Source: Candidatus Thiodiazotropha sp. (ex Codakia rugifera) (lineage in GTDB: Bacteria; Pseudomonadota; Gammaproteobacteria; Chromatiales; Chromatiaceae). Taken from it: a DNA stretch of 64,000 nt. The translations under genes and the position numbers were made by a program. The notes beneath the pieces are model-generated. The model made no database searches. It was not told where the DNA came from and saw only the letters and a list, made by a program, of their open reading frames with translations. Of the stretch, positions 44,411 to 54,303 are shown one piece after another. The DNA lies in contig JAHXHN010000006.1 in NCBI GenBank assembly GCA_025656675.1, positions 162,455 through 226,454 of the forward strand, given 5' to 3'. Within the stretch, counting starts at the first letter, position 1. Every line of letters begins with the position of its first letter.

Positions 44411-47227
44411 CTAACCGTTACCGGTAGATATCTCACTTAAAAGCTGCCTTGCTTGCTCAGACTCCGGAAAATCTTGATTTGTACTAATAATACCCAACAA
44501 AACATCTCTTGCCTCACTTTCCCTGTCTACCTCTGAAAGCATTACAGCATAATGATAGTGAATGGACGAATCTTTCGTTTTACCCAAGATAGGCTTAAGC
44601 AGCTCAATTGCAGTATCTGTATCGCCAGACCGATGAATTAACCAAGCATAGGTATCGGTTACCGCGAGAGAGGTATTGCCTCCACTTTTATAGGCCTTTT
44701 TTGCCTGGCCCAGTGCTTTTTCCGGGTTATTTTCAAAGTTAAGCAGCGCTGCATTATTCAGTGCAACAACATTGTCGGGATTTTCAGACAGCACATCTTC
44801 GTACAGCTTAATGGCTTCAGACATTCTACTTTGAGACTGATAGTTAATTGCCAGTGTCATTTTCGCCTGGAGATCATCCTGATGATCTCTTATCCACTCA
44901 ACTAATAGTTTATTGGCACGATTGGATTCACTATGCTTGTTGTAGAGACTCGATAACTGCTGCACTAGAAAAAAGGGTGTTCTATTGTTGATATTTTGCT
45001 TGAGTAACTTGATAGCCGTTTGATGATCACCTACCAAATCGTTGTAATTCGCCAGCAATGAGATACCTGTAAATCTTGTCTTATCGTTAGCCAATAGCTG
45101 ATTCGCGATATTATTGGCTGCTTTGTAATGTCCCTCTTTCATTTCAATTTTGTATCGCAAGACCATGCCTTTTGATGACATTGGAACATGGTTGTCCAGT
45201 TCAATTAATGTAGATTTGGCAGCCACCAAATTCCCTGCTTCACTTTGTAGTTTTGCAAGTTGTAGATAAGCACCTTCATTCCTAGGATTTAACCTAATAA
45301 TTTTATTAAATGCGGACTCAGCTTCCTTATGATTACCATTCTGTTGATTAATAACGGCAACAAGCAACAATATTAAAGCATTGTCACTATCCCGAAAGGC
45401 TTTATCATCCAAATAGGTTGCCGCCTTCTTCGGCTGTTTTTTTCTTAGATAATGCCTGGCCATAATTGCACGAGGCAAAAGCGTATTCTGATTCGATTTA
45501 ATCGATCGTTCCATCCATAGTAACGCCTCTTCTTTATTACCTGATCGTTCACTGATTTGCGCCAACAGCAACATTGCGTTTACATTTTGAGGATCCCGTG
45601 TAAGTACCAGGTTCAGCCTTTCGTCTGCAGCAATCAACCGACCATCTTCAAGATCTATCCTAGCAAAGGCTAATAATGCGGGAATATATTCTGCGTTTAC
45701 GGTCAATGCGTCACTTAAGTATTTTCGTGCATTACTTCTGTTTCCAGTTGCCAGTTCTATCATGGCACGTAGATAGTAGTTATTCGCAACGCGTCCATTT
45801 TCATTGCTTAGAACTTGGTCTGATATTCTCCTGGCAGACTTATAATCCTGCTTTCTAATATAGGATAGAGCCAGTAGGTTATTCCCCCTATCTGATGACC
45901 CTGAACCATCCTTCTCCAGTTCATTAATAGCCTCATCTATCGCCCCATGGCTGAGATAGAGTTGAGCAAGTTCCTCCCTGATACGAGTATCTTCAGGATT
46001 AGATTCCGCAGCTCTTCTTAGATATTCAACACCTTGAGAGTAATTACCGGATTGGCTTGCGGCCAATCCGATCATGGTCAATATCTCAGCATCCCTATTC
46101 TGATCATGGGTTGACTGCAGAAGAGATAGCGCCTCTTTTGGCTTATCCAGTCGAAGTTTTATTTCACCAAGCAGCTTTCTTGCTTGAAGGTGTGTTGGCA
46201 CTTGGTAGACGTAACGAGTTAGCAGAAGGTTTGCCTGTTCAAGATTATTATCTGAGTAATGAAGTGCACCAAGCAGCAGCATGGTTGGCAGATGACCTGG
46301 AAGATTAGTATGCACTTCTGATAATTCACCTATTGCTGCATCATATTGCTTCAATAGATATTTATGGAGGCCGGATAAGTATGAAATATAGTGATTTTTA
46401 TTATGTTTTGCCTTCAGCTGTTTCAGGTAATGACCACCCTCATCTAAATTTCCCATATGAAGCAGCACCTGAACAAGTGCTACTTTGATTACAAATTTTT
46501 GGCGTGCCGGTTCACTTTCAGGTAGCAAAGATATTGCTTTTTTTAATGCATCGATTGCCTTGAGATGATTTTGCTGTTTGGCATTCACAAGACCAATGTC
46601 ATACCAAACATTGTAATTTGCTGCATCTATGGCAAGTGCTTTATTCAGAAAATCTAATGCTAAGTCTTCATTGTCCTTCAAACTCGAAGCTTTCGCCAGA
46701 ACCCTTAACGCTCTAACGCTTTTAGGATCGAGGGCCAATAATTTTCTTGCTAGTGCCTCACCATTTTCTATCATTTGCTCACTGACAAATGAGCTTGACA
46801 CGACCCCCCACACGTAATTTCGCTCTACATCCTTGAACTTCCCTTTTTCATACTCCTCAATAATGGCTCTATGCTTTCCCTGCATATCCCAAGAGGCAAG
46901 CAACAACTGTTGTAACTCACTCGTCAGCGCTGTTGACATTGAAATCTGATTAATCTCTTTTTCAGCGGATGAACCATCACCTATTTTTATGTAACTATCA
47001 GCCAATAGTTGCCTGGCATCATTGTTTCCAGCGTTATCCTGAAGAATAGTTTTGAGCTCAATAATCGCCTTTGAATATTCACCGTTAGATAGACTGGCCT
47101 TAGCTGCTTCTAACATCTCAGCATCAGTGCTGCCAAGAGAACATGCAGATAAAGAAAGCAATAGAACAAGGATATAAATCAATGTCGAACTAATTTGTAA
47201 CTTTGTAGTTGAGACTACCTGAATCAT
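44411..47227 (-). CDS. prsT: PEP-CTERM-associated TPR lipoprotein (PrsT-like)
   Basis: 938 aa. A lipoprotein signal (LLLSLSAC) is followed by about 20 tetratricopeptide repeats through the whole length; recognisable repeats include NYNVWYDIGLVNAKQQNHLK, AAESNPEDTRIREELAQLYL and ENPDNVVALNNAALLNFENN. Size, lipobox and position next to prsR-prsK match the PrsT group found with PEP-CTERM/exosortase systems. It is probably an outer-membrane lipoprotein scaffold that helps polymer export or protein sorting. No enzymatic motif was seen. Confidence 0.88.
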   Translation of the reverse strand: MIQVVSTTKLQISSTLIYILVLLLSLSACSLGSTDAEMLEAAKASLSNGEYSKAIIELKTILQDNAGNNDARQLLADSYIKIGDGSSAEKEINQISMSTALTSELQQLLLASWDMQGKHRAIIEEYEKGKFKDVERNYVWGVVSSSFVSEQMIENGEALARKLLALDPKSVRALRVLAKASSLKDNEDLALDFLNKALAIDAANYNVWYDIGLVNAKQQNHLKAIDALKKAISLLPESEPARQKFVIKVALVQVLLHMGNLDEGGHYLKQLKAKHNKNHYISYLSGLHKYLLKQYDAAIGELSEVHTNLPGHLPTMLLLGALHYSDNNLEQANLLLTRYVYQVPTHLQARKLLGEIKLRLDKPKEALSLLQSTHDQNRDAEILTMIGLAASQSGNYSQGVEYLRRAAESNPEDTRIREELAQLYLSHGAIDEAINELEKDGSGSSDRGNNLLALSYIRKQDYKSARRISDQVLSNENGRVANNYYLRAMIELATGNRSNARKYLSDALTVNAEYIPALLAFARIDLEDGRLIAADERLNLVLTRDPQNVNAMLLLAQISERSGNKEEALLWMERSIKSNQNTLLPRAIMARHYLRKKQPKKAATYLDDKAFRDSDNALILLLVAVINQQNGNHKEAESAFNKIIRLNPRNEGAYLQLAKLQSEAGNLVAAKSTLIELDNHVPMSSKGMVLRYKIEMKEGHYKAANNIANQLLANDKTRFTGISLLANYNDLVGDHQTAIKLLKQNINNRTPFFLVQQLSSLYNKHSESNRANKLLVEWIRDHQDDLQAKMTLAINYQSQSRMSEAIKLYEDVLSENPDNVVALNNAALLNFENNPEKALGQAKKAYKSGGNTSLAVTDTYAWLIHRSGDTDTAIELLKPILGKTKDSSIHYHYAVMLSEVDRESEARDVLLGIISTNQDFPESEQARQLLSEISTGNG

Positions 47228-47410
47228 TTCCGGGTCACCGCTGGATTTAATATCACTAAGGTCAGATCTGCATTATTTCTTACGCTACACATGAAGTATT
47301 GGAAAATACTACAGCTGATGTTCATCTCTACATCACTATCCAAGCATATCTCCTTGTGAACACCTACTACTGATTTGTTAAAGCACTAAATTCAACTACG
47401 TAGACAGAAG

Positions 47411-48772
47411 TTATTTAAGACCATACTTATTAACCAGGTCGTATAAAGTGGGCCTACTCACTCCCAAAAGATCTGCGGCTTTGGAAACATTACCTTCCAC
47501 AAAGCTCATTGCCCTGATAATTGCCCGAGCCTCAGCCTGTTCTCTAACTTCCCTTAAATTTATAGGCATACTATCCTCACTATCCTGGCTGAGCTGAAGT
47601 TCGTCTGGGGTGATCAATTGATCATCAGCCATAATGACAGATCGCTTCAATCTATTTTCAAGTTCTCTAACATTGCCCGGCCAGGAATATCCCTCTATTG
47701 CCTTCAAAGCCTCTTTTGTAAAGCCTGTCACTTTAGATGCATTCTGCTTCGCATATTTTTTCAGAAATGACCAAGCCAGTAGAACAGCATCTCCAGCACG
47801 ATCCCTGAGAGGGGGAATATTGATCGTTATTTCACTAATCCTATAATAGAGATCTTCACGAAACTCACCGTGTTCAATCTTCTCCTCTAAATCTTGATTC
47901 GTAGCACAGATCACTCTCACATTAACAGGGATCTCATCTCTGCCACCAATCCTTTCAATGACTCTCTCCTGTAAGAAGCGCAGCATTTTAGCCTGCAACC
48001 CGATAGGCATATCACCAATTTCGTCGAGGAAAATGGTCCCTCCATTCGCACTTTCTATTTTCCCTATAGTCCGTTTTGCAGCACCAGTAAATGCACCCTT
48101 CTCATACCCATAGAGCTCACTTTCAAGGAGATTCTCAGGAATAGAAGCACAATTTATGGCTGCAAATCTTTCATCACTTCTATCACTTAAACCATGAATT
48201 GCTCGAGCCAGCACCTCTTTCCCTGTTCCACTCTCACCCAACAGCAGAGCTGTGATATTAGTCGGGCTGACTTTTTCAATAATTCTGCATATGTCCAGCA
48301 TTTCTGGGCTATTAGCAATCACCCCATCTAATGGTGAGTTGCGCTGAATTTTATTCAATCCCCGGTTTTCCTCCTCCAGGCTGTGCACATGAAAAGCACG
48401 CTCAATGATCACCCGCAGTACATCAGGATCGATTGGCTTTTGATAAAAATCATAAGCACCTAACTCTATCGATTTCAGGGCATTCTCCCGATCATCATTT
48501 CCTGTAACAACAATAACCTTTGTCTGAGGGATCAAATTCAGTATTTCTTGTAGCGTTGCAAAGCCTTCACTGACATTGGTTGGGTCAGGTGGCAGACCAA
48601 GATCCAGGGTTACAACTGGGGCCGATGTCTTTCTGAGAAGATTAATTGCACTCGCTCTATCTCCCACAATATGCACATCATATCCATCAAAGCTCCACTT
48701 TAGCTGACTCTGAAGACCTGGATCATCTTCAACAATAATCAGTGGCTTTAGTTTGTTATTTCCTTTGCTCAC
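47411..48772 (-). CDS. prsR: Sigma-54-dependent response regulator (PrsR-like)
   Basis: 453 aa from the GTG at 48772. A receiver domain (PLIIVEDDPGLQSQLKW with the acidic pocket, VVTLDLGLPPDP with the phospho-Asp, IVVTGND and YDFYQKPID) is followed by the sigma-54 AAA+ domain: LLGESGTGKEVLARAIH, the GAFTGA loop that contacts sigma-54, and GNVRELENRLKR. The C-terminal Fis-type helix-turn-helix NVSKAADLLGVSRPTLYDLV ends the protein. It is the response regulator of the PEP-CTERM PrsK/PrsR pair and probably drives exopolysaccharide genes from -24/-12 promoters. Confidence 0.94.
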   Translation of the reverse strand: MSKGNNKLKPLIIVEDDPGLQSQLKWSFDGYDVHIVGDRASAINLLRKTSAPVVTLDLGLPPDPTNVSEGFATLQEILNLIPQTKVIVVTGNDDRENALKSIELGAYDFYQKPIDPDVLRVIIERAFHVHSLEEENRGLNKIQRNSPLDGVIANSPEMLDICRIIEKVSPTNITALLLGESGTGKEVLARAIHGLSDRSDERFAAINCASIPENLLESELYGYEKGAFTGAAKRTIGKIESANGGTIFLDEIGDMPIGLQAKMLRFLQERVIERIGGRDEIPVNVRVICATNQDLEEKIEHGEFREDLYYRISEITINIPPLRDRAGDAVLLAWSFLKKYAKQNASKVTGFTKEALKAIEGYSWPGNVRELENRLKRSVIMADDQLITPDELQLSQDSEDSMPINLREVREQAEARAIIRAMSFVEGNVSKAADLLGVSRPTLYDLVNKYGLK

Positions 48773-48774
48773 AT

Positions 48775-50880
48775 TTATGCCTCGGCAGCTGTAGCTGAGT
48801 GATAGCCTGACGTTTCATCTGAAAGATCCAACGGTATTGAAATGGTAAATTTTGTACCAACACCCTTCTCACTCTCCACTTTCAAACTTCCATTTAACGA
48901 AGTCACGTACTCCCTGGTCTCATAGACTCCAATTCCCATTCCGGCATTCCCTTTTGTTGTTTGAAATGGAAGAAACAATTTTTCCTTTATAAATACCTTG
49001 TCCATTCCAGTACCATTATCCTCTATTTGAATGACAGCATTGTCATTCACTCTATCCACCGACACTTTGACTTGACCATCCTCCCGTGATGCTTCCTGGG
49101 CATTTTTTATCATATGCACCATGATCGCAGTAAACCGGTCTTTATCAGCAATAATTTTTAGAAAGTTACCATTTACAGTTAAGCTTGGTTTAGGCATATA
49201 GGCATAAAGTTCCTTGACAGCCTGTGCAACAGATTCTTCAATGAAAAACTGCTTGGTCATCGTTGACTCAAACCTTCCCTGCCTCAACTGTGCCAACAAT
49301 CGTCCCATTTTGTTCACAGCATTGCCAATAGTATTAACTGCATCATCCATAAAAGCAGGGTTATTTTTATGGCGCTCAGCATTTTTCACAACCAACTCAA
49401 GTTGCGCAATAAGGTTTTTAAGATCATGCACTACAAATGCAGATAGCCGGTTAAAGGCTTCAAACTGATTGGCTTGACTCAGTGCCTCAGAGGTTTGAAG
49501 CAGCGCTAAATAACTACCTGCCTGTTTAGCGGCCGCCTTTATCAGATCCCTGTCCTCCCAATTGATCGATCTGAATGACTGCGGGCGTATCAATAGGACA
49601 AACCCGATAAGGCTCCCATGGTGCTTGATTGGTACAATCAACCAGGCATCTTCAACTTTTATTAGCGCTTCTCTTATAGTCAGGTTGTCGTACCGTCCTG
49701 GAAATGAAACCAGCTCATCAATATCAATGATCCAATCGCTACCGGAAAAATAGGTGACCAGATTACCTTTTGCCTCAAATGACAGATTCACCTCGTTTGC
49801 ATTCCAATCACTGACACATTGATAACTGCCACTACTATCCTGCATCCATAAATGTCCGCCCCCGGCATTGACAGTGTCACATATCGCCTGAATAACCCGG
49901 GTACGTATCTCACCACCTCCCCGTCCATCTGAGAGTGTCTGAACAACCCTTAGCCACTCATCACGCCAATCATACTTATAGCTAAAAAAGTGTTTATTAA
50001 CAAAGACTTTTACCTTTGACCTTAGACTATTTGAAAACAGCATTACGATGAGGAAGATGATTCCTGCGAACACAAAGGCAATCTGCGTCGCCTTCCCCCA
50101 GCTGCCGCCATAGATCCGGATGTAGTAACCTACACCTGCCATTGTCACCAGATAGGCCCCAGCAGCAATCAGTGTGGTGGCATGAAACACAATCTGTTTC
50201 GAGACGAAGACACGCACTGACCAGTTGGGATTCCTGGTAGCGGCAATTGCCACAAACGGTACAACAAGCGAACTGGTCAATCCCCTGGCTTGCCAGAGTG
50301 TCTCGTCCACCTGCCTGAACATGAGCGCATCTGCATAGAGAAAAAAGTCGTAAACGAAAAGCACCCCCATGCCCAGATAGAGATATTTAACAGCCCAGCG
50401 CATATCAGGTCGGGTACTTCTATAGAGCTGCTCAATCAAAGTTAAACCGGTTAACGCAAACCCAAGATGTCCTACCAATTGTAAAATTAATGCCCCGCCC
50501 CAATCCCTGATACCCGGAAAAATCTGAGCCAAGAGTTCCATCCCCACGAGAGAAGCAGATACCGTGAAGACAAACGCTGGTGCATAGCCCAACAAACCGC
50601 TATCGATCCCGGCAGCTGCCTTTTGGGTCCGAAGGAGATGAAACAGAAATCCAAACCAGGCAAGATTTTTTGCTATCTCAAATATCTGGTAGGTCGCTAC
50701 AGTGAGTGCCGATTCCTGCAGCTGAAAAGCAACGGCAGACAGCGCCCAACAAGCTGATGTCACCGAGGCGACAAGTAGGTACGTCCCTTCTATGCGTCCC
50801 CGCCAACTGGTCAGAAGCAGTACACAAAAGAGCAGGAAGAGGGAGGCGGAAATTGCATAACCGACGATTCCAATACTCAA
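48775..50880 (-). CDS. prsK: PEP-CTERM-associated membrane histidine kinase (PrsK-like)
   Basis: 701 aa from the TTG at 50880 (AGAGGA ten bases before). About eight to nine hydrophobic segments (residues 1-300) are followed by a GAF-like domain (RTRVIQAICDTVNAGGGHLW) and a kinase core: SAFVVHDLKNLIAQLELVVK with the phospho-accepting His, MVHMIKNAQEASREDGQVKV (N box), QIEDNGTGMDKVFIKEKLFL (G1) and KGNAGMGIGVYETREYVTS (G2). The H box HDLKN is typical of the PrsK group. prsR starts 2 bp after its stop. Confidence 0.92.
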   Translation of the reverse strand: MSIGIVGYAISASLFLLFCVLLLTSWRGRIEGTYLLVASVTSACWALSAVAFQLQESALTVATYQIFEIAKNLAWFGFLFHLLRTQKAAAGIDSGLLGYAPAFVFTVSASLVGMELLAQIFPGIRDWGGALILQLVGHLGFALTGLTLIEQLYRSTRPDMRWAVKYLYLGMGVLFVYDFFLYADALMFRQVDETLWQARGLTSSLVVPFVAIAATRNPNWSVRVFVSKQIVFHATTLIAAGAYLVTMAGVGYYIRIYGGSWGKATQIAFVFAGIIFLIVMLFSNSLRSKVKVFVNKHFFSYKYDWRDEWLRVVQTLSDGRGGGEIRTRVIQAICDTVNAGGGHLWMQDSSGSYQCVSDWNANEVNLSFEAKGNLVTYFSGSDWIIDIDELVSFPGRYDNLTIREALIKVEDAWLIVPIKHHGSLIGFVLLIRPQSFRSINWEDRDLIKAAAKQAGSYLALLQTSEALSQANQFEAFNRLSAFVVHDLKNLIAQLELVVKNAERHKNNPAFMDDAVNTIGNAVNKMGRLLAQLRQGRFESTMTKQFFIEESVAQAVKELYAYMPKPSLTVNGNFLKIIADKDRFTAIMVHMIKNAQEASREDGQVKVSVDRVNDNAVIQIEDNGTGMDKVFIKEKLFLPFQTTKGNAGMGIGVYETREYVTSLNGSLKVESEKGVGTKFTISIPLDLSDETSGYHSATAAEA

Positions 50881-51195
50881 GCAGTTAATCCTCTATACAG
50901 AATTTAATGGGATAAAACAGAATGAACTTTTTGCGTGCATTGATAGACGTACTATTTTAAATCCCACAAACCCATGCTCTGCATGCCAGAAAGCATGACC
51001 GAATAATTAATTACTATTCAATAAGTTAACGGACGACGATTAATATTCTGATAATTATCTATAGAATATATTATAAGGAATGGTGAACTGATTCACCCCA
51101 TCAAGCCGTATTTACCAAGGAATCTAGATTCTGATACGGATTCCCTCGATAATAGCCGACATATAGACGGATTCAATTTTAACGGGTTTTAAACC
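50881..51195. promoter_or_regulatory. Divergent regulatory region between prsK and gspG
   Basis: 315 bp, AT-rich, between two divergent operons. Palindromes such as CATGCTCTGCATGCCAGAAAGCATG (about 50985-51010, arms ATGCTCTGCATGC / GCATGCCAGAAAGCAT) and TATAGAATATATTATA may be binding sites. No clear -24/-12 sigma-54 element was seen on either strand. Confidence 0.5.
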
Positions 51196-51684
51196 ATGAC
51201 AAATAATGCAGCAACTGGTCTCACTTCAACCAATCCACTCATAGCTTACCCAAGGTATAAAAAAAGAATAGTTAGAAAAATCAATGGCTTTACCCTGATT
51301 GAAGTCATGGTTGTCGTGGTTATCCTCAGTATATTGGCAGCCATCGTGGTACCGAAAATCATGGACAGGCCAGAGCAAGCCCGCATTACCAAGGCAAAAA
51401 GCGATATTCGTGCACTCGAAGCTGCATTAAATCTTTACCGCCTGGACAATATGATCTACCCCACCACTGACCAAGGTCTTGAGGCACTGGTTTCTGAACC
51501 AACTGATTCACCTGAACCGCGTAACTGGAAAGAGGGTGGCTATCTGGATAGGCTACCTGTTGACCCATGGGGCAATCCCTATCTCTTTCTCAATCCCGGC
51601 ACACATGGCTCGATCGATATCTATTCATCTGGCCTCGACCTGCAGTCGATTGAAGATGACCTTGGGAACTGGAATCTGGAGTGA
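51196..51684 (+). CDS. gspG: Type II secretion major pseudopilin GspG
   Basis: 162 aa. A long leader (30 residues) ends in KINGFTLIEVMVVVVILSIL, the prepilin signal with Gly-1 and Glu+5. A calcium-site style C-terminus follows: TTDQGLEALVSEP, GGYLDRLPVDPWGNPYLFLN and IYSSGLD. It is the main building block of the T2SS pseudopilus that pushes folded proteins through GspD. No internal alternative Met precedes the cleavage motif. Confidence 0.95.
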   Translation: MTNNAATGLTSTNPLIAYPRYKKRIVRKINGFTLIEVMVVVVILSILAAIVVPKIMDRPEQARITKAKSDIRALEAALNLYRLDNMIYPTTDQGLEALVSEPTDSPEPRNWKEGGYLDRLPVDPWGNPYLFLNPGTHGSIDIYSSGLDLQSIEDDLGNWNLE

Positions 51685-52211
51685 GCACTCGTGTACCTCG
51701 GCGTCTAACGGTCAATCCTCAGCCAAGACGGGAGGGGTTCACCCTTGTCGAGGTGATGGTTGTTGTCATTATTATTGGCATTTTAATCAACTATGTTGCG
51801 CTCTCATTTGGACGCAGTTCACCCTCTGATCTGCTTAAATCCGAAGCCCAGCGCCTCTCCAGTCTGATCGGATTGGCTAGTGAAGAGGCACTCCTGAGAT
51901 CACTGCTCATTGGTGTCGATATTGATGAGGAGAGTTATAGCTTTCTAACCCTTGATGAAGGTAACTGGCAACCAATGACCGACAATCTGTTTCGAGGTCG
52001 TAGACTGCCTGAAGGAATTGAGTTAAGTATCATATCCAGCCAACAAACCGAAGAAGACGAAGAAGAGGTAATCCCTGAAGTTATTCTGATGAACAGCGGT
52101 GAAATGACCCCCTTCGAATTGAAAATCAGTTCTGACCTGAGTGAGAGCTACTACAGACTGACAGGAAATGTAATTGGAGAACGCGCTATCGACCATGTCT
52201 CACCCTATTGA
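51681..52211 (+). CDS. gspH: Type II secretion minor pseudopilin GspH
   Basis: 176 aa from the GTG at 51681, overlapping gspG by 4 bp. The leader is cleaved before FTLVEVMVVVIIIGI (Glu+5 kept). A glutamate-rich stretch EEDEEEVIPE (about residues 115-125) is followed by LKISSDLSESYYRLTG. The position between gspG and gspI and the leader support GspH. Confidence 0.88.
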   Translation: MSTRVPRRLTVNPQPRREGFTLVEVMVVVIIIGILINYVALSFGRSSPSDLLKSEAQRLSSLIGLASEEALLRSLLIGVDIDEESYSFLTLDEGNWQPMTDNLFRGRRLPEGIELSIISSQQTEEDEEEVIPEVILMNSGEMTPFELKISSDLSESYYRLTGNVIGERAIDHVSPY

Positions 52212-52611
52212 AGCCTCTCAAACCGGTATGACATCATCCGGTGCATCTCATTGCCGGGGCTTTACCCTACTTGAAATCCTGATAGCTTTGGCCATCCTTA
52301 CGATTGCTTTCGCTTCGATCATCACCGTTTCAGCGAATCAGTCTGTCAACGTAGCCTACCTAAGAGATAAAACCCTTGCACACTGGGTGGCAATGAATCA
52401 AATGACTGAATTGCAAATAAGCAAAAAGTGGCCATCTGCAGGTAAGCAACAGGGTGACGAAGAGATGGGACTGCACAAATGGCACTGGGTCAGAACCATC
52501 ACTAACACACCCGATGATCGAGTCAGGCAGGTCGAATTTACCATCTTCCGTGCAAGGGGGGACGAACACCCCGTCACAAGACTTGTGAGTTTTCTATCTC
52601 AACCAATCTAG
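52195..52611 (+). CDS. gspI: Type II secretion minor pseudopilin GspI
   Basis: 138 aa from the ATG at 52195; a TTG at 52174 with AGGA seven bases before is an alternative. The signal HCRGFTLLEILIALAILTIA has Glu+5. The mature core has LRDKTLAHWVAMNQMTELQI, the helix typical of GspI, followed by a beta domain. It would form part of the I-J-K pseudopilus tip. Confidence 0.88.
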   Translation: MSHPIEASQTGMTSSGASHCRGFTLLEILIALAILTIAFASIITVSANQSVNVAYLRDKTLAHWVAMNQMTELQISKKWPSAGKQQGDEEMGLHKWHWVRTITNTPDDRVRQVEFTIFRARGDEHPVTRLVSFLSQPI

Positions 52612-52614
52612 TGT

Positions 52615-53304
52615 ATGACATACCCGTCGCCCATTTCTAACAGAATCCAAGTAGCATCATCCGAGTGTGTGAGATGCAGGCGATCCCAGGGGTTTACGCT
52701 ACTGGAGCTACTGATTGCCATCACGATCTTCGCGATCCTGGCTACATTTGTCTATGCCGGTCTAAAGGTTGTGCTCGATACAGGACATCACACCAGTCTC
52801 TACAATCAACGGATGTCAAAACTTCAATTGGGGCTCAATCTTATTCAAAGAGATATCGAGCAATTGGTAAACCGGCCAATTCGTGACGAGCAAGGTGACC
52901 TACAGCCTGCACTATTGAGTGGTAGTTTTTCAGGAGTGATCCTGGAACTTACCCGCGGTGGCTACTCCAATCCGATGAATTTACCACGCAGTAATTTACA
53001 GCGTGTTGGTTATCAGTACGAGGAAGAGACGCTTTATAGGCTATCCTGGCCAGTGGTCGATAGACCACAGGACAGCGAACCTTACAGACAGAAACTGATC
53101 GATGAGATAGTCTCATTGGAGCTCTTCTTTTATGACAAGGAACTGAAAAAAAAGAGCGGGTGGCCCACCCGGTCAGATAATAGCAATACTGATACTCCAC
53201 CTGAACTGCCTGTTGCAATCGAGTTGGTTTTAGAACTCAAGGACTGGGGCCAGATTCGCCGTCTGTTTCGTTCAACTCACTCAATCCCTGCTGAAAAGGA
53301 ATAG
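52615..53304 (+). CDS. gspJ: Type II secretion minor pseudopilin GspJ
   Basis: 229 aa. The prepilin signal RSQGFTLLELLIAITIFAIL is followed by VYAGLKVVLDT and the GspJ pattern RMSKLQLGLNLIQRDIEQLV, ILELTRGGYSNPMNLPRSN and QRVGYQYEEETLYRLSWP. Partner of GspI and GspK at the pseudopilus tip. It starts 3 bp after gspI. Confidence 0.93.
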   Translation: MTYPSPISNRIQVASSECVRCRRSQGFTLLELLIAITIFAILATFVYAGLKVVLDTGHHTSLYNQRMSKLQLGLNLIQRDIEQLVNRPIRDEQGDLQPALLSGSFSGVILELTRGGYSNPMNLPRSNLQRVGYQYEEETLYRLSWPVVDRPQDSEPYRQKLIDEIVSLELFFYDKELKKKSGWPTRSDNSNTDTPPELPVAIELVLELKDWGQIRRLFRSTHSIPAEKE

Positions 53305-53310
53305 GAATCG

Positions 53311-54303
53311 ATGCTGAAAAAAAGGATAAATCACATTGATCGTGAAAGGGGCGTTGCGCTTATCACTGCCATTATAGTTGTCTCCATGGCCTCCATCGCC
53401 GCCGTGGCCATGACCCACGATTTACAGTTGAGCATACGCAGAACCGGTAACATCATAACCGCCGATCAGGGTTATCTCTACACCCTGGGTAGTGAAGCCT
53501 GGTCGCGAGGCATGCTCATCCGTGATTTGAACGACAGCAAGGAGAAAAAGCACTACGACAGCCTGGATGAAGATTGGGCCCAGGAACTACCCGCCACACC
53601 GGTCGAGGGTGGCCAAGTGCAGGCTATAACTACCGATTCACAGGCCAGATTCAACCTCAATAATCTTTATTTAGAGCCAAAAGCCGATGAAGAGGCGAAG
53701 CTGAAGTTCAATGCCCAACTTGCTCTATTCCAACGTCTATTGGCACGCTTAGAACTACCGGAGTCGATTGCCCAGGCTACCGCTGATTGGTTGGACGATG
53801 ATATCAATGTCCTCTATCCAGACGGTGCCGAAGATTTAGAATATCTCAATCTGGAGCTACCCTATCGTACTGCAAACGGCCTCATGGCGACCCCGACCGA
53901 GCTCAGACTGGTCAAGGGTGTGGATAAGAAGATCTATGAGAAGCTCTCACCTTACATCACCACGCTACCGGAGCGGACCACTATCAACGTCAACACCGCA
54001 GACAAACTGCTTATTCAAGCGCTGTCTGATACCCTGGATGAAGCAAGTGCTGAACAACTGGTCAGTGAGCGGGAAGAGAACCCGTTCAAAGAGACAAAAT
54101 TATTTATCGATAGACTAAAAGCACTTTTAGATGAAAATAAAGTAAAATCTGATCAGATAACACCATTAATATCAGTCGATAGTCACTATTATCAAATGGA
54201 GACGGTTGTCCAAATGGAAAGCAGCAGCCAAAGATTAGTTAGCCTCTTACATAAGGGAGAAAAGGATGTCGTTGTCATTTCTCGCACACTCGGGGTCTAC
54301 TGA
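53311..54303 (+). CDS. gspK: Type II secretion minor pseudopilin GspK
   Basis: 330 aa. Leader ending ERGVALITAIIVVSMASIA: as in other GspK proteins the Glu+5 is replaced (Thr). A large globular domain with TTDSQARFNLNNLY, ATADWLDDDINVLYPDGAED, YRTANGLMATPTELRLVKGV and LPERTTINVNTADKLLIQAL (a helix-hairpin-helix-like segment) matches GspK. It caps the pseudopilus. Confidence 0.94.
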   Translation: MLKKRINHIDRERGVALITAIIVVSMASIAAVAMTHDLQLSIRRTGNIITADQGYLYTLGSEAWSRGMLIRDLNDSKEKKHYDSLDEDWAQELPATPVEGGQVQAITTDSQARFNLNNLYLEPKADEEAKLKFNAQLALFQRLLARLELPESIAQATADWLDDDINVLYPDGAEDLEYLNLELPYRTANGLMATPTELRLVKGVDKKIYEKLSPYITTLPERTTINVNTADKLLIQALSDTLDEASAEQLVSEREENPFKETKLFIDRLKALLDENKVKSDQITPLISVDSHYYQMETVVQMESSSQRLVSLLHKGEKDVVVISRTLGVY

